From the NCBI GenBank assembly GCA_001599755.1, contig BCHX01000001.1:6138001-6202000 (forward strand): a stretch of DNA of 64,000 nt. The letters are read 5' to 3'. The position numbers were made by a program, and so were the translations under genes. Positions 18,425-29,283 of this stretch are shown piece by piece. Each line of letters begins with the position of its first letter. The first letter of the stretch is position 1. The DNA comes from Gliomastix tumulicola (Eukaryota; Ascomycota; Sordariomycetes; Hypocreales; Bionectriaceae). Under the pieces are notes generated by a model. That model searched no databases. It was not told the origin of the DNA and was given only the letters and a program-made list of their open reading frames with translations.

Positions 18425-21400
18425 ATGATGGAAGAAAGCGACCGAGCCTCACGTAGAGGAAGGGAAGCCTCTCAGGACATCCCAACCCCCGCGCCAACAG
18501 TACGAACACGATCTCCATCTACTTCAACTTGGCTTGATCGGTTTTCCATACAGGAGAAAGCCGTTCGGCGACTCTTTCACTACACTCTGTTGCCGGTCGA
18601 CACCTACCCAAATGTCATACGGAGCCTTTCCTACAGCGATTTGTCCGACGACATCGAAGCCTGGGTCCAGAGACTTCCTGAAGACTCAAGACCGCGCAGC
18701 AGAACCGATATGAGCGAACGAGTGAAGAAGTTCCGAAACAGACCCAAACCGAGACGTCATTCTCTAGCATCATCACTATCCCGCCGTCCCGTCTCTGCGA
18801 ACAGCCAAGCAGACGACGATGTTGCACAACACAGCATGTCTATTGATGAGACCAGTCTCCAATTGGGCCTACCACATAGCAATGTTCCTGCGACCACGAA
18901 TGCCAGCGAAAAGTGCTTCTCCGAATATACAGAGCACTCGCCCAATGATGGAGACGTCGACGATCACCGACATCCGCTCACACCTAGTACGCAATTCAGC
19001 TACCATGACACGAAGTCCTGGCACACCTTGGCCCACGAAGGAAACAACGAAAGCGATACCGAATACCCCATAGATTCGTCGCGGCCATCAACCTCACAGT
19101 CTCACTCCCTCGACGAGGCTGCGTACTACAACGCGGAAGGGTGCTTTCAGGATGAACCTAGAGACCTGAGGACGCTGCTTACCCCTGACGAGCAATGGCG
19201 AAGCTTGAGACGGGCATTGGCTGAGGACGAATATAGCGAGGGGTTTGTTGATGAGGTCTTTGTACTCCTTGACAATCTATCAGAATGCTCTGATTCCGAC
19301 CATCCGCCCGACATGAACAACTCCGATACTCTCAACGTGAGTGATGACTGGCAACGGTTTGTCGAATGGAGAGCACTGCCATTCGATGGCTCGCTCTTAC
19401 CATCGGACTTCCTGCATGTCGATGAGCATCAGAGGGACTTCAAGATTTGCCTCGAGGGATCCCAAGCTCATGATGCTCATCTATGCTTGTGCGCAGCTCC
19501 GGATGACAACCTGAATAATCTTTGGGTGACCCCAGACGGCTTGTCCCCATATGCCACGACCATGCTCGAAAAGGAGGAAATCACTCTCGAGGAAACCGAA
19601 CGTTACGATCATTTTGGGAATAGCCTTCTGCATTTCCTTGCCGCCCGTGGGCCCATCAATGTGCTTTTCAAGGCTTTGGAAGTCGCAGTAGATACTTCCG
19701 CCCTCAACTTTGGCGGCCAGACCTTCGTGCACTGCCTTTGTCCTGACTGGTTCAACGGTGATCTCTTACCTCTGCAGAGGTTGCTTGGACAGCTCGTTCA
19801 GCGAGGCTTCAACTTCAGCCAGCGAGACTCCTATGGTCAGACCGTGCTTCATATATGGGCGATGAGATTGGACTGGGAGAGTTTGCTTCCGTTGCTCTCT
19901 AATAGTGCCATATCGGCATACATCGGCCAAAGAGATGCATTCGGCTATCAGCCTTTGAATATTCAAAGGGATGTGGATGGTCTTTGTCTGTCAGTACCAT
20001 CACTACAGCAGCCAGAAAGGTCTTGTTTTGAGATAACTCGTGAGTCTGCTTCCTACAGATCATCCGCCAAGAACTATATCGCCCAGCTAATGATTTCTCA
20101 TACCAGTCTACCCTCCAATCTCATATGACTGCGATATCTTTAAGATAGTCAAAGACACTACATCATGTGAGGTGTCCGTCAAGCACCTCCTGCCTCATCT
20201 CGCTGCCGTTTTATCTGGCGAGAATATGTTCGATGGCGACGACAAGGGTCAGAACGCCCTCCACCGTTTAGCCATCTGTACCTTTGCTGTCAAAAACAGC
20301 AGCGCATCCTCAAAAAGCAAACGGACCCTACTCTTGTCAGTTGGTGATGCGGACCTGGAGGACTGCAATATTCTCAGTCTTATATGTCGCCACCTCCTTG
20401 AACTTCGTCATTCTCTGTTGAGAATGTTCTTGTCTCAAGGGGTTGATGTCAACGCATACAACGCATTTGGCAATACAGTTCTGATGGAATTCGTGATGAA
20501 CTTCCACTATGAGGACGGTACTGAGCAGCCTCTAAGCATCCTCGAAATACTCTTGCAACATGGCGCGAGTGTTGATGCGCGCAACAAGGATGGAGAGACC
20601 GCTCTGCAGATAGCGGCCAGACACGGTCGAAAAGCGGTAATCGAGCTTTTGATTGACAATCGCGCCAACATCCACGCTCGTAACCGGAAGGGACAGAGCG
20701 CTCTTCAGATACTCGCCGATCAGATCTCAGAGTTCAAGGGCGCTAGCCCGGGCCAGCAGCCGCTCAAAGAATGCTACGAATGGCTATCAAGCAATCCGAT
20801 TGGTTGCGTCCCAAGGCCCTCTATTCTAGATGAGTATAGCTCAGGGAACATTTGGCTTGGGATTGCCCAGCCATTTCCCTCTTTCAGGGAGAAATTCAAC
20901 AACATTCTGTCTGACCTTCCATCAACGGGGCAAGACTTGGACACATCTCGAGATCCATCCCGTGACACTGCGACTGGACGTCTTGAGATCTCCACGTGTC
21001 AAGAAGGAGATCAAAAAGCACCAGCCGACCTTGAGCTTCCTGATGCTAGTCTTGGAGATGGGTCAGAAGCCATTGACGATAATTCAAGTCAACCGCTCTC
21101 TGAGCGTGACTATCAGGAGGGTAGGACTTTTGTCGATCAACTCAGCGACTACATCACGTCCAACACATTTGGTGTCTCTGCCACTGACCTCATGAACCCC
21201 GAGGCTGTTTTGCAAGCTGTGTCCTCTTGTATCGACAAAATCTCATTTTTGATACAGCAAGAACAAGAAATTCTTGCATCCACACAAGGTCAGCGCCACC
21301 GACCAGTTCGAGGCTCTCAAGTCTCAGCGCGGAATGAAGCCCCTCCGGCGAGGCCCCCAAAGAAACGCAAGTTTGAAGAAAGCAGAGACCCCTCAGGTCA

Positions 21401-22764
21401 GAGCGAGCGCTCCAACGGTGAACCGCACGGCTCAGATGTGAGAAGCGAAGGGCCTCAACACGTCGAGACGACCCAGACACATCGATTTCCATGCCCATAC
21501 AGGCGGCGGAATCCGAGCAGGTTCAACTTTCGGGACAAGACACTCTGCGCCGTTGGGAAATTTTCAAGCATAAGTCAGCTAAAGTATATCACAACTCACC
21601 CAAGTGCCAAAAGGTGGATTTCAACGCTGACTCGGACTCATTATTAGGGAACACATCAAGAATCACCATAAGCGCGAAGTGACTCAACCCGTGTGCGCAA
21701 GGTGCGGCGAGCTGTTTCAAACCAAGCAAGAAGTAGACGACCACCTACGAACCAGAGATATATGCATTTTATCCTCTCGAGGTGAGCCAGACCCGGAAGA
21801 TGGTGCCACCGAGGCGGTCCTTGAAAAGTTATGCATCAGGAGGAAAAAAACCCAAATCGTACGTTGGGATGCGTTATGGATGCTCCTTTTCCCCCAAGAT
21901 TCCAAAGTCCTATCTCCAGGTAAGTATTTCACATACGACGCGCCACGATGAGAATTATCCAGCTTGCTCATGCTCGAACAAGATTGGGAGCCAGTTATCG
22001 ACTACTACGAGATCGAACGAGACTTTCTTGAAACTCATCAAAACGCAAAGGCAGTCTTGCTCGAGGTTGTTCGCGGAGAGTATCCTTTTTGCGAAGGAAT
22101 TGACCCAGCAAAGGAGCTATGGCACCGTATCATCGAAAATCCTTTCAGAAAGTGCAAGAAAGATATTTCTGCCGCAGCTTACCCGTCGAGTTCGGAATCT
22201 CCAACCAGGCTGGGTGCACCGACAGCAACAACATCATCGTTCTCGATAGTTGCTACGCCGCCCACGAGAGAAATTCCGGTAATGCCAACCCCGAGTCAAA
22301 CGAGCCGACGACAGCCGTCCTCAGCAGCGCCGTCGTTATCTAGTTCTGGAGACCAGATGCTACTGGACACCACTGGCCGAAACGCAGACCTGCAGCCCAC
22401 TTCGAATCTGGACTATGGCACCCTTTATGAGAACAGCATCTCTGATGTGCCACGTAGAGGATTAGAGAACGATAACAGCGCACTGGAGCCCCAGATGCAC
22501 GACGCCGCTGACACAGGAGCGCTTCCCCATGCCCTATTCCCTCGCCTCTGGCCACGTTCGACCACAGGTGATTACTCCCTGGGGTCTACTAGTTACGCCA
22601 ACTCCATCCAACAACAGGATAAGGGCTACAGGGCCGGCTTTCCCGAGGGGGGCCCGACAAATGATTCTGGGAAGAAGCCTTTGCTCCTTGGCCACATGTA
22701 CCCAGCAACAGAAGCCTCCATTGATGGTCAGGGACACCAAGCACCACACTCCGACGATCAGTAG
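18425..22764 (+). CDS. Large ankyrin-repeat protein with C-terminal C2H2-type zinc finger
   Basis: Four exons (18425..20039, 20107..21583, 21648..21919, 21983..22764) give 1,381 residues. The N-terminal 380 residues are acidic and polar. Ankyrin units follow: DHFGNSLLHFLAARG, GGQTFVHCL and DSYGQTVLHIWAM in exon 1; KGQNALHRLA, FGNTVLMEF, KDGETALQIAARHGRKAVIELLIDN and RKGQSALQIL in exon 2. Near residues 998-1070 is the fungal finger pattern RFPCPYRRRNPSRF ... L-C ... EHIKNHH ... QPVCARCGELFQTKQEVDDHLR, then RWDALWMLLFP and, across the last intron, SPDWEPVIDYYE. The C-terminal 200 residues are Ser/Pro-rich. All introns are GT-AG with consistent phases; the last (63 bp) removes an apparent in-frame TGA. 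A role in transcription or non-self signalling is possible but not shown. Confidence 0.8.
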
Positions 22765-22937
22765 GCAACTATGTTTTTACGCGCCGTTGTGCACTACTAG
22801 GAATTCTCGAAATGGCCTCTATCTAGATAGCCATGGATAGCGTATATCTATTCTACTTGTCTGACTTAAAACGAATGTAGACTTGGCCAGCCGTGAATGA
22901 ATTATATTCTATTGTGATATCGAAGATTATACGACGC

Positions 22938-24518
22938 TTACACCTTCTGCTTCTTCTTCCTTCCTGGCCCCATCGAGTCTCTCTTCGCTTGCTTGCGAGC
23001 AGCCTTGTCGAGATTGCCAATCGTCTTGCCCTCGTTGCCGCAGGGCCATTTAGCAAAAGCCGCAGCCTCATCCTCGTCAGTCCATTCCTGAGGGAGGATG
23101 GCAAAGACGAGATATGATGTGTGCGTCTTAATCTCAGCCTCGGGACGATGAACCACCCGACATGACGACCATAACCTGTCGTCCTTGGCGCCTTTCCTAG
23201 CCGGCGTGCTACCGTTCGGCTCGCTCTTCACCTTTGTTTCATCCTCCTCCTCCCCATCAACGTCCATCTTCTGCTGCTGGTCTCCCTGGTCCTGTCCCGG
23301 CTGCGCCTGGCCATCCTGAAAGTCCTGTGCCTTTTTGTTCACCTCCCTTAATCTGGACACGGCCTCGTCGACGCTGGCTGGCGTGACGTTGATGCCCTTC
23401 TCCTTCGGTAGGTTCAGGCCGACGCGGTCCCGAACGACGTTGAGACGTCTGTGTGCTATTTCCACCATCTGGATGTCTACCCAGCCGAGTTTCCTCATCT
23501 CGTTCACCGTGCTTATGACTTGCTCGATGCAAGGGGAAAAGGTACATATGTGAACGCTCTGGTTGGGATCTAACGGGGATACCCAATTAGGGTCATCCAG
23601 TTGCCGTCTTGACAGGTGGCGGAGGGCCTTCCATGGGGCGGGAAGGTCCAAGAATATGGCGGTGGCATTGGGGGACTTGCCGTCGATGAGAAAGCCGCCG
23701 TTGTACACGTCGCGGTGGTTGATCTCGACGAACGCGTCGAGCTTGTGCAGTGTGATCTCCTCTTGCATTTTCGTGAAGCGGTTCTCGTCGTACTCGAAGC
23801 TGAAGACTTTGCCCTTATTTAGGTCATGGGGCGATGTAGGCGTCCCGTTGAACACGGCGCGGACGGAGGCATGTGTGAAGCTGCCGCTCCCAGCACCGGC
23901 TTCGATGAGCCGTGACCCGGGGCGCGCGCGGATGCGGTGGAGAATGTAGCTGTAGTCGGGAACGTATACGACCTGCGTTCGATGCGGTAGACTGGCGGTC
24001 CAGAGCTCGGGCGTCGGACGCAGGACGTGGACGAAGCCTCGGGCTGACGCGAAAGCCTGCTTTGCCGGCGCATTGGAGGTATCCCCGTCGTTCTCGTCGG
24101 CGGCCGACACGGTAACGGCTGCTTCTGCCGCTGCGCCCGGTGCAGGCGACTCGTCCCCAGTAGGCGTCGAGGCCGACGGCGTCTCTACTTCTTCTCTCCT
24201 CCGCTTGCGCCCGCGCGAGCCCGTGTCGACCTTGGAGGCGCGGACCTGCGAGCCCCAGGGGATGTCGAGGAAGGTCTGGTGGGGGAACGACCCGAAGCGC
24301 GTGTTGAGGACGGCACCCTCGGCATAGCCGTCGACGGCGCCCTTGAAAGATTCGAGGATGATGGGCTCGTACTGGTCGCGGGCGAGGAGGACGATGGCGA
24401 GGTCGCCGGGGGCCGTGCGGGAGCCCGGCTGGAGGAACTGTGGCGGTGAGGGAGGTCGCGGTGGGAGGTCGGCCGGTTGCGACTGCGGCGGAAGCTCTTC
24501 TGGCTTTGGTTCCGCCAT
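22938..24518 (-). CDS. TRM61: tRNA (adenine58-N1)-methyltransferase catalytic subunit Trm61
   Basis: An intron-free protein of 526 residues. Trm61 (Gcd14) with Trm6 makes m1A58 in tRNA, including initiator tRNA, in the nucleus. Seen: an N-terminal beta-barrel part with D-I-P-W-G-S (85-90), the phrase HVLRPTPELWTASLPHRTQVVY (about 164-185), SAM motif I LIEAGAGSGSF (204-214), the acidic motif FEYDE (241-245), and the catalytic-site segment AIFLDLPAPWKA (288-299). A basic patch RKRRR near 104-108 inside an insertion rich in Ala, Glu and Ser could be a nuclear signal. It is longer than yeast Trm61 because of this insertion (about 97-160) and an acidic insertion near the C-terminus. It is head to head with CysRS. 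Confidence 0.93.
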   Translation of the reverse strand: MAEPKPEELPPQSQPADLPPRPPSPPQFLQPGSRTAPGDLAIVLLARDQYEPIILESFKGAVDGYAEGAVLNTRFGSFPHQTFLDIPWGSQVRASKVDTGSRGRKRRREEVETPSASTPTGDESPAPGAAAEAAVTVSAADENDGDTSNAPAKQAFASARGFVHVLRPTPELWTASLPHRTQVVYVPDYSYILHRIRARPGSRLIEAGAGSGSFTHASVRAVFNGTPTSPHDLNKGKVFSFEYDENRFTKMQEEITLHKLDAFVEINHRDVYNGGFLIDGKSPNATAIFLDLPAPWKALRHLSRRQLDDPNWVSPLDPNQSVHICTFSPCIEQVISTVNEMRKLGWVDIQMVEIAHRRLNVVRDRVGLNLPKEKGINVTPASVDEAVSRLREVNKKAQDFQDGQAQPGQDQGDQQQKMDVDGEEEDETKVKSEPNGSTPARKGAKDDRLWSSCRVVHRPEAEIKTHTSYLVFAILPQEWTDEDEAAAFAKWPCGNEGKTIGNLDKAARKQAKRDSMGPGRKKKQKV

Positions 24519-25159
24519 GGTTTGGGAGAAGGTTGGGAATTCAGTGTCGGGGTATCATGAAGCGATTCGAGGGTGGTTGGTAGCGAAGCTAGTTGAAAGA
24601 CAACACGGCAAGATACCTGTGATAAATGTGGCCAATTCAGCAAATCAATGGAGTCCCAACGGCTATTAGAAGACTGCTTAATGGCGGCTGAAGTCCAGTT
24701 CTGCCTACGTAGTCAACTCAAAGTTTGCAGTATATAGCATAAGCTGCCATGAATGTCGTCGGAGTAAAGGTAGAAAAAAATCTCGGGATTGAAGCTTCCA
24801 TGTTGATGACCCCACAATAAACGAAGTTGCCAGAAAAGGTTTAGTGAGGGGCCGCGGGGCAACCAACTGGGGGAGTACAAGGATGCCTCCCTGTAACGGG
24901 TAACCTTCGCTGTAATTTACTGGAGTTTGGCTGCGCAGAATGGAAATCTGGCTTGCTGGGCTGGCTGGTGCAGAATTCTTCCAGCTCCCAGCAGGACCCT
25001 CCACAGCCCGTGACGTGACTCAACCAGTCAGTTCAGTGTACTACTATTCGCCCTGCCCCTCCATTTGCTGCTCTTCCGTTCCCTTTTTAAAGATACCCTC
25101 CCTTTCCTTAATCCTTCCCCCTCCCTTCCGCTCTCTTCTCCACGTACGTGGCTTTCTGG
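24519..25159. promoter_or_regulatory. Shared divergent promoter of TRM61 and cysteinyl-tRNA synthetase
   Basis: A 641-bp gap between two divergent tRNA-related genes. The CysRS side has a CT-rich tract (about 25045-25142) typical of fungal housekeeping core promoters. No gene is seen inside. Confidence 0.6.
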
Positions 25160-27806
25160 ATGAATCGCTACAGACGACTCCTCCTGTCACCGAGTTCTGT
25201 CACCAACCGCTTAACAACACCCATCGCCGTCCGTCCCTCCAGATATAGACGCCTATACTCGAGCCTGTCTCCCGCCATGGAGTCGCTCAAGGTTCACAGC
25301 TCCCTGCAGCCTGGACCGCCCGTGCCCTTCAAGCCAATTGAGCCTGGCAAGGTCTCGTGGTACGCCTGCGGTCCGACTGTGTACGACAAGAGTCACCTCG
25401 GCCATGCGCGCAACTATGTCTCGACCGACATCATCCGGCGCATCCTCATGCACTACTTCGGCTTCAAGCTGAACTTTGTCATGAACATCACAGACATCGA
25501 TGACAAGGTTTGGAGGACCCTACAGCCGTTTGAGCGGGAGCACCTTTGCTAACCTGGCTTCGCCCTCGCGCAGATCATCATCAAAGCCCGACGACAACGG
25601 CTGCTCGACCTCGAGAAGGAAAAGACATACTCCAAGGACGAGCTGCGAGCTCTTGCGCTTGCGGCGTTCCAGAACTACGCGAAGAGCAGCCTTCCCCTGC
25701 TTCTGGTCGAAGGGGAGGAGCTGACGGAGCTCAACTACGAGACCCGCAGAGACGCCGGGTACGGAAGGGTGCTGACGGGCGGCACGATATCAGGGGAGGG
25801 CAAGCCGGGCGACGATGAGGCCAAGGTCAAGATGCACATTGGCAACATGGACGCTGCGGCCGCCGCCATCAAGTCCAACGAGATCTTCCCCGGGTCGGAC
25901 GAGATCCTACTGCCGTACCTCGATTCGCTGTACAAGGAGACCATCGACACGCGAGACCAGACTATGTTCACCGACCTCACGCAGAGCATGGAGGCACTCT
26001 TCACGGAGGACATGGACAACCTCAACGTGCTGCGGCCGGACGTCATCACGAGAGTCACCGAGTACGTGCCCCAGATTGCCAAGTTCGTTGAGGGCATCGT
26101 GGCCAAGGGCTTCGCCTACGAGGCAGAGGGATCCGTCTATTTCGACATCGGCGCATTCGAGAAGGCCGGCAACACGTATGCACGACTAAGACCGGACAAC
26201 AAGAACGACGAGTCGCTGCGGGAGGAGGGCGAGGGCTCTCTGTCGAAGAACCTGGGCGGCAAGCGGGGTGCGGGCGATTTTGCTCTGTGGAAGAAATCAA
26301 AGGCGGGCGAGCCTTTCTGGCCGAGTCCGTGGGGTGACGGCCGCCCCGGCTGGCATATCGAGTGCTCCGTCATGGCTTCTGATATCCTGGGCTCGCGCAT
26401 GGACATTCACTCTGGCGGTATCGATCTCGCGTTCCCCCACCACGACAACGAGCTTGCGCAAAGCGAGGCCTTCTTCTGCGAACATGGGAAAGGGGAGCAT
26501 ACCTGGGTGAACTACTTCCTACACATGGGCCACCTCTCCATCTCGGGTTCAAAGATGTCCAAGTCCCTTAAGAACTTCCAGACCATCCAAGACGCACTAG
26601 CGACTGACTACACGGCGCGGAGTATGCGAATCGTCTTCCTCATGGGCAAGTGGAATGACGGTGTGGAAATCTCACCCGACATGCGCTTGCAGGCTGATAA
26701 CTGGGAGACTACGATAAGCGTAAGTCTCACAATACCTGGCAGCTATTTTTGACGGACTCGGTGAGCTAACAAACATGCAGAACTTCTTCGTCAACACCAA
26801 GTCTTGGTTGATTGAGGCGGATGCCATCGATGGCTTCAAGTCGCTCTCTCTGGACTCAGACAAGCCCAAAGAGGGCCTTCTTGCCGAGCTTGAGCAATCT
26901 CAGAACGCAGTGGAAGCCGCCCTGATCAACTCCTTCGATACCCCTCGAGTTATGCTCGTCATCCTCAAGCTAGTCAACGCGACAAACGCATTCCTCTTGG
27001 AGAACAAGAACTTCAATCTCGCCGAGGTGGAGGCGATTGCCAGGTGGATCACCAAGATCGTTGGCATCTTCGGCCTGGATGCCCTTGCTGAGCCTCCGTA
27101 CAACGGCATTGGCTGGGTTTCGGCAATCGGCGCAAACGTGGACCCCGAGACCGCCGTGCAGCCCTACGCAGCCGCTCTGGAGCGAGTCAAGGAGGATATC
27201 AAGGCTCTAGATCTCACTGGCGGCGAGGCCATCCCGGATCTCCTCGCTTATGACCCTACATCGGACTACAAGGCGGCAGTTGAGAGCGGCTCCCGAAACA
27301 TTGAGAGACTATCGCTGCCCTACCTTCGCGGCGTATCAAGGCTCCGAGATGAGCTTCGACGCCTCGTCTCATCGCAAAGCCCTGATACGAAGAAGGCGCT
27401 GCTCTCTCTGACCGATCGAATCCGTGATCAGGATCTCACGAACCTCGGCGTGTATCTTGACGACCGGCCGGACAACCAGCCTTCTCTCATCAAGTTCATC
27501 CCTGCTGCTGAGCTCATCGCCGCCCGAGAGGAGAAGGCTGCCCAGGCTGCCGAAAAGGCGCGCAAGAAGGAAGAGGCCCGGTTAGCCAAGGAGAAGGCTG
27601 ATCAAGAGGCTAGGGAGAAGGCCAAGATCCCGCCCGAGGAGCTGTTCAAGAGTGACGAGCGGTACAGCGCGTGGGACGAGCAGGGTCTCCCCACGAAGCT
27701 GAAGGACGGTAGCGAGGTGACGAAGAACCAGCTGAAGCAATTGAAGAAGCTTTGGGACAAGCAGAAGAAGGCACACGAGGATCTTAAAGCCAAGGGAGGA
27801 CTATAG
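25160..27806 (+). CDS. Cysteinyl-tRNA synthetase, probably dual-targeted by two start codons
   Basis: Exons 25160..25507, 25574..26719 and 26781..27806 give 839 residues from the first ATG or 800 from the second. It charges tRNA-Cys. Seen: zinc-site YACGPTVYD with the HIGH motif as HLGHA (79-83), TDIDDKII across intron 1, GRPGWHIECSVM, DLAFPHHDNELAQSEA, and KMSKSLKNF (KMSKS 443-447). The C-terminus ends in a Lys/Ala/Glu-rich helix typical of eukaryotic cytosolic enzymes. The first 39 residues (MNRYRRLLLSPSSVTNRLTT...) are Arg/Ser-rich without acidic residues, like a mitochondrial presequence. ATG1 (25160) has a poor context (T at -3, A at +4) while ATG2 (25277) has GCCATGG, so leaky scanning could yield both forms. 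I see no second CysRS gene in the window. Confidence 0.95.
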
Positions 27807-28364
27807 AGCGGGATACGTCCTGTAAGAAATGTTTTGACTGACTCTTAGATCAGACCAAAGATAAAGGAGACAATAAACAAATAAGAAAGGGGTCGCATGA
27901 GCTTTGTGAATGATGATGTTCCATCCCACGTACTGTGATGGTGGGCTTAACTGACAGAAACAGTGGACGGCTTGCTTGTTTGTGGAGTGGCATTGATGAT
28001 GGTCGTCTTATGTCAGCTTTTTCCCGAAGTCACAAGCTCCAGGCTGTGTGCCCCACCATCGATCTGATTGCCCCTCTGCGGATGGAAACCCACGCCCAAA
28101 GCTTCTTGATTCCACGATAGACAGACAACCTGGAACTGCATCAGGATCCTTCCCAGGTTGTCTCGGCGATTTCCTAAAAGTCTATTCCGGCAGCCCGCGA
28201 TCGTACCTACACCTACCTTACCTAAGTCCCCTGCTCGTCGTCCAAAGAGAGCCAATTTCAACCAACCATCGACCCGACCAACCTCTCAACTTGTCGGACT
28301 TTACCTCATCCCCTCTCCGGATACACACACACACACACACACGACACAAAGCCCGAACGAACAA
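27807..28364. other. Intergenic, upstream of UBC7
   Basis: No gene is seen. It holds the CysRS 3' flank (AATAAACAAATAA near 27871) and the UBC7 promoter and leader, with an (AC)10 microsatellite at 28323-28342 just before the UBC7 ATG. Confidence 0.5.
28323..28342. repeat. (AC)10 microsatellite
   Basis: Ten AC units, in the presumed 5' leader of UBC7, about 22 bp before its ATG. Confidence 0.95.
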
Positions 28365-28933
28365 ATGGCCCAGTCCACCGCCCACCGCCGTCTCCTCCAG
28401 GAGTACCGCGCCCTGACGAACAACCCGCCCGAGGGCATCACCGCCGGCCCGAGCTCCGAGGACGACCTCCTCTACTGGGAGTGTCTGATCCAGGGGCCCG
28501 AGGACACGCCCTTCGAGGGCGGCGTCTTCCCCGCCGAGCTGCGGTTCCCCAAGGACTACCCGCTCGCGCCGCCGTCGATGAAGTTCCTCGTCGACATGTG
28601 GCATCCCAACGGTTCCGTCTTTCCCTTCTTACCCCTTCCCTATCACTTCTAACTTTAGCTAATATGAGAGAGTGTACAGTCTACCCCAGCGGCCTCGTCT
28701 GCATCTCCATCCTCCACCCGCCCGGCGACGACCCAAACCACTACGAGCACGCGTCCGAGCGCTGGTCCCCGATCCAGTCCGTCGAGAAGATCCTCATCAG
28801 CGTCATGAGCATGCTCGCCGAGCCCAACGACGAGAGCCCGGCCAACGTCGAGGCGGCCAAGATGTGGCGCGAGAGCCGGGACGAGTACGAGCGCAAGGTG
28901 CGGGATGGCGTGCAGAAGAGTCTGGGGCTATGA
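28365..28933 (+). CDS. UBC7: Ubiquitin-conjugating enzyme E2, Ubc7 / UBE2G2 type
   Basis: Exons 28365..28611 and 28680..28933 give 166 residues (yeast Ubc7 has 165). This E2 works with Hrd1/Doa10-type ligases in ER-associated degradation. Seen: an N-terminal helix RLLQEYRALTNNPPEGI, the PEDTPFEGGVF strand, the HPN motif (80-82), the active-site Cys90 in SGLVCISIL, and directly after it the acidic insertion HPPGDDPNHYEHASERWSP that marks the Ubc7/UBE2G class. The C-terminus YERKVRDGVQKSLGL lacks a membrane anchor. The single intron ends TACAG; its donor is an unusual GTTCCG, yet joining restores the invariant HPN-V-Y-P-S-G. The gene is convergent with the auxilin-like gene. Confidence 0.95.
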
Positions 28934-29283
28934 TATCTTTTTTTTTTTTTTTTCCCTTTGGCTCAATATATACGTGATATGCACGGGCAGCGGCTATACA
29001 TGACCGGGGGGGCGTGTGTAGATCTTGTTTTTAGACTTTGGGAAGACCAGACGTCTCAACATGTCATGTCTTGGTGATGTCTGTTTTCCCCGAGCCATGG
29101 AGTCTGGTTTGATTTCGGGTTTATGAGGTTATAGCTAGCACGGTGTTTAATGGCAAGAGGAATACATTCTGCGACAAAAAAACAGGCTCAACACCTTGCT
29201 TCTATTGTGGAAAGGAAAAAAGACACAGATGTGTCAACCTCGTCTACACTCTACTTCTAACATTCGTTAACACTCTTCATCAC
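28934..29283. other. Convergent intergenic region (UBC7 and auxilin-like 3' ends)
   Basis: It holds a T-rich run just after the UBC7 stop and no gene. Confidence 0.5.

Noticed and set aside
21949..21951. In-frame TGA suggesting a broken ankyrin-zinc finger gene or a 33-nt intron
   Set aside because: A normal 63-bp GT-AG intron (21920-21982) removes it and yields SPDWEPV, as expected for the family.
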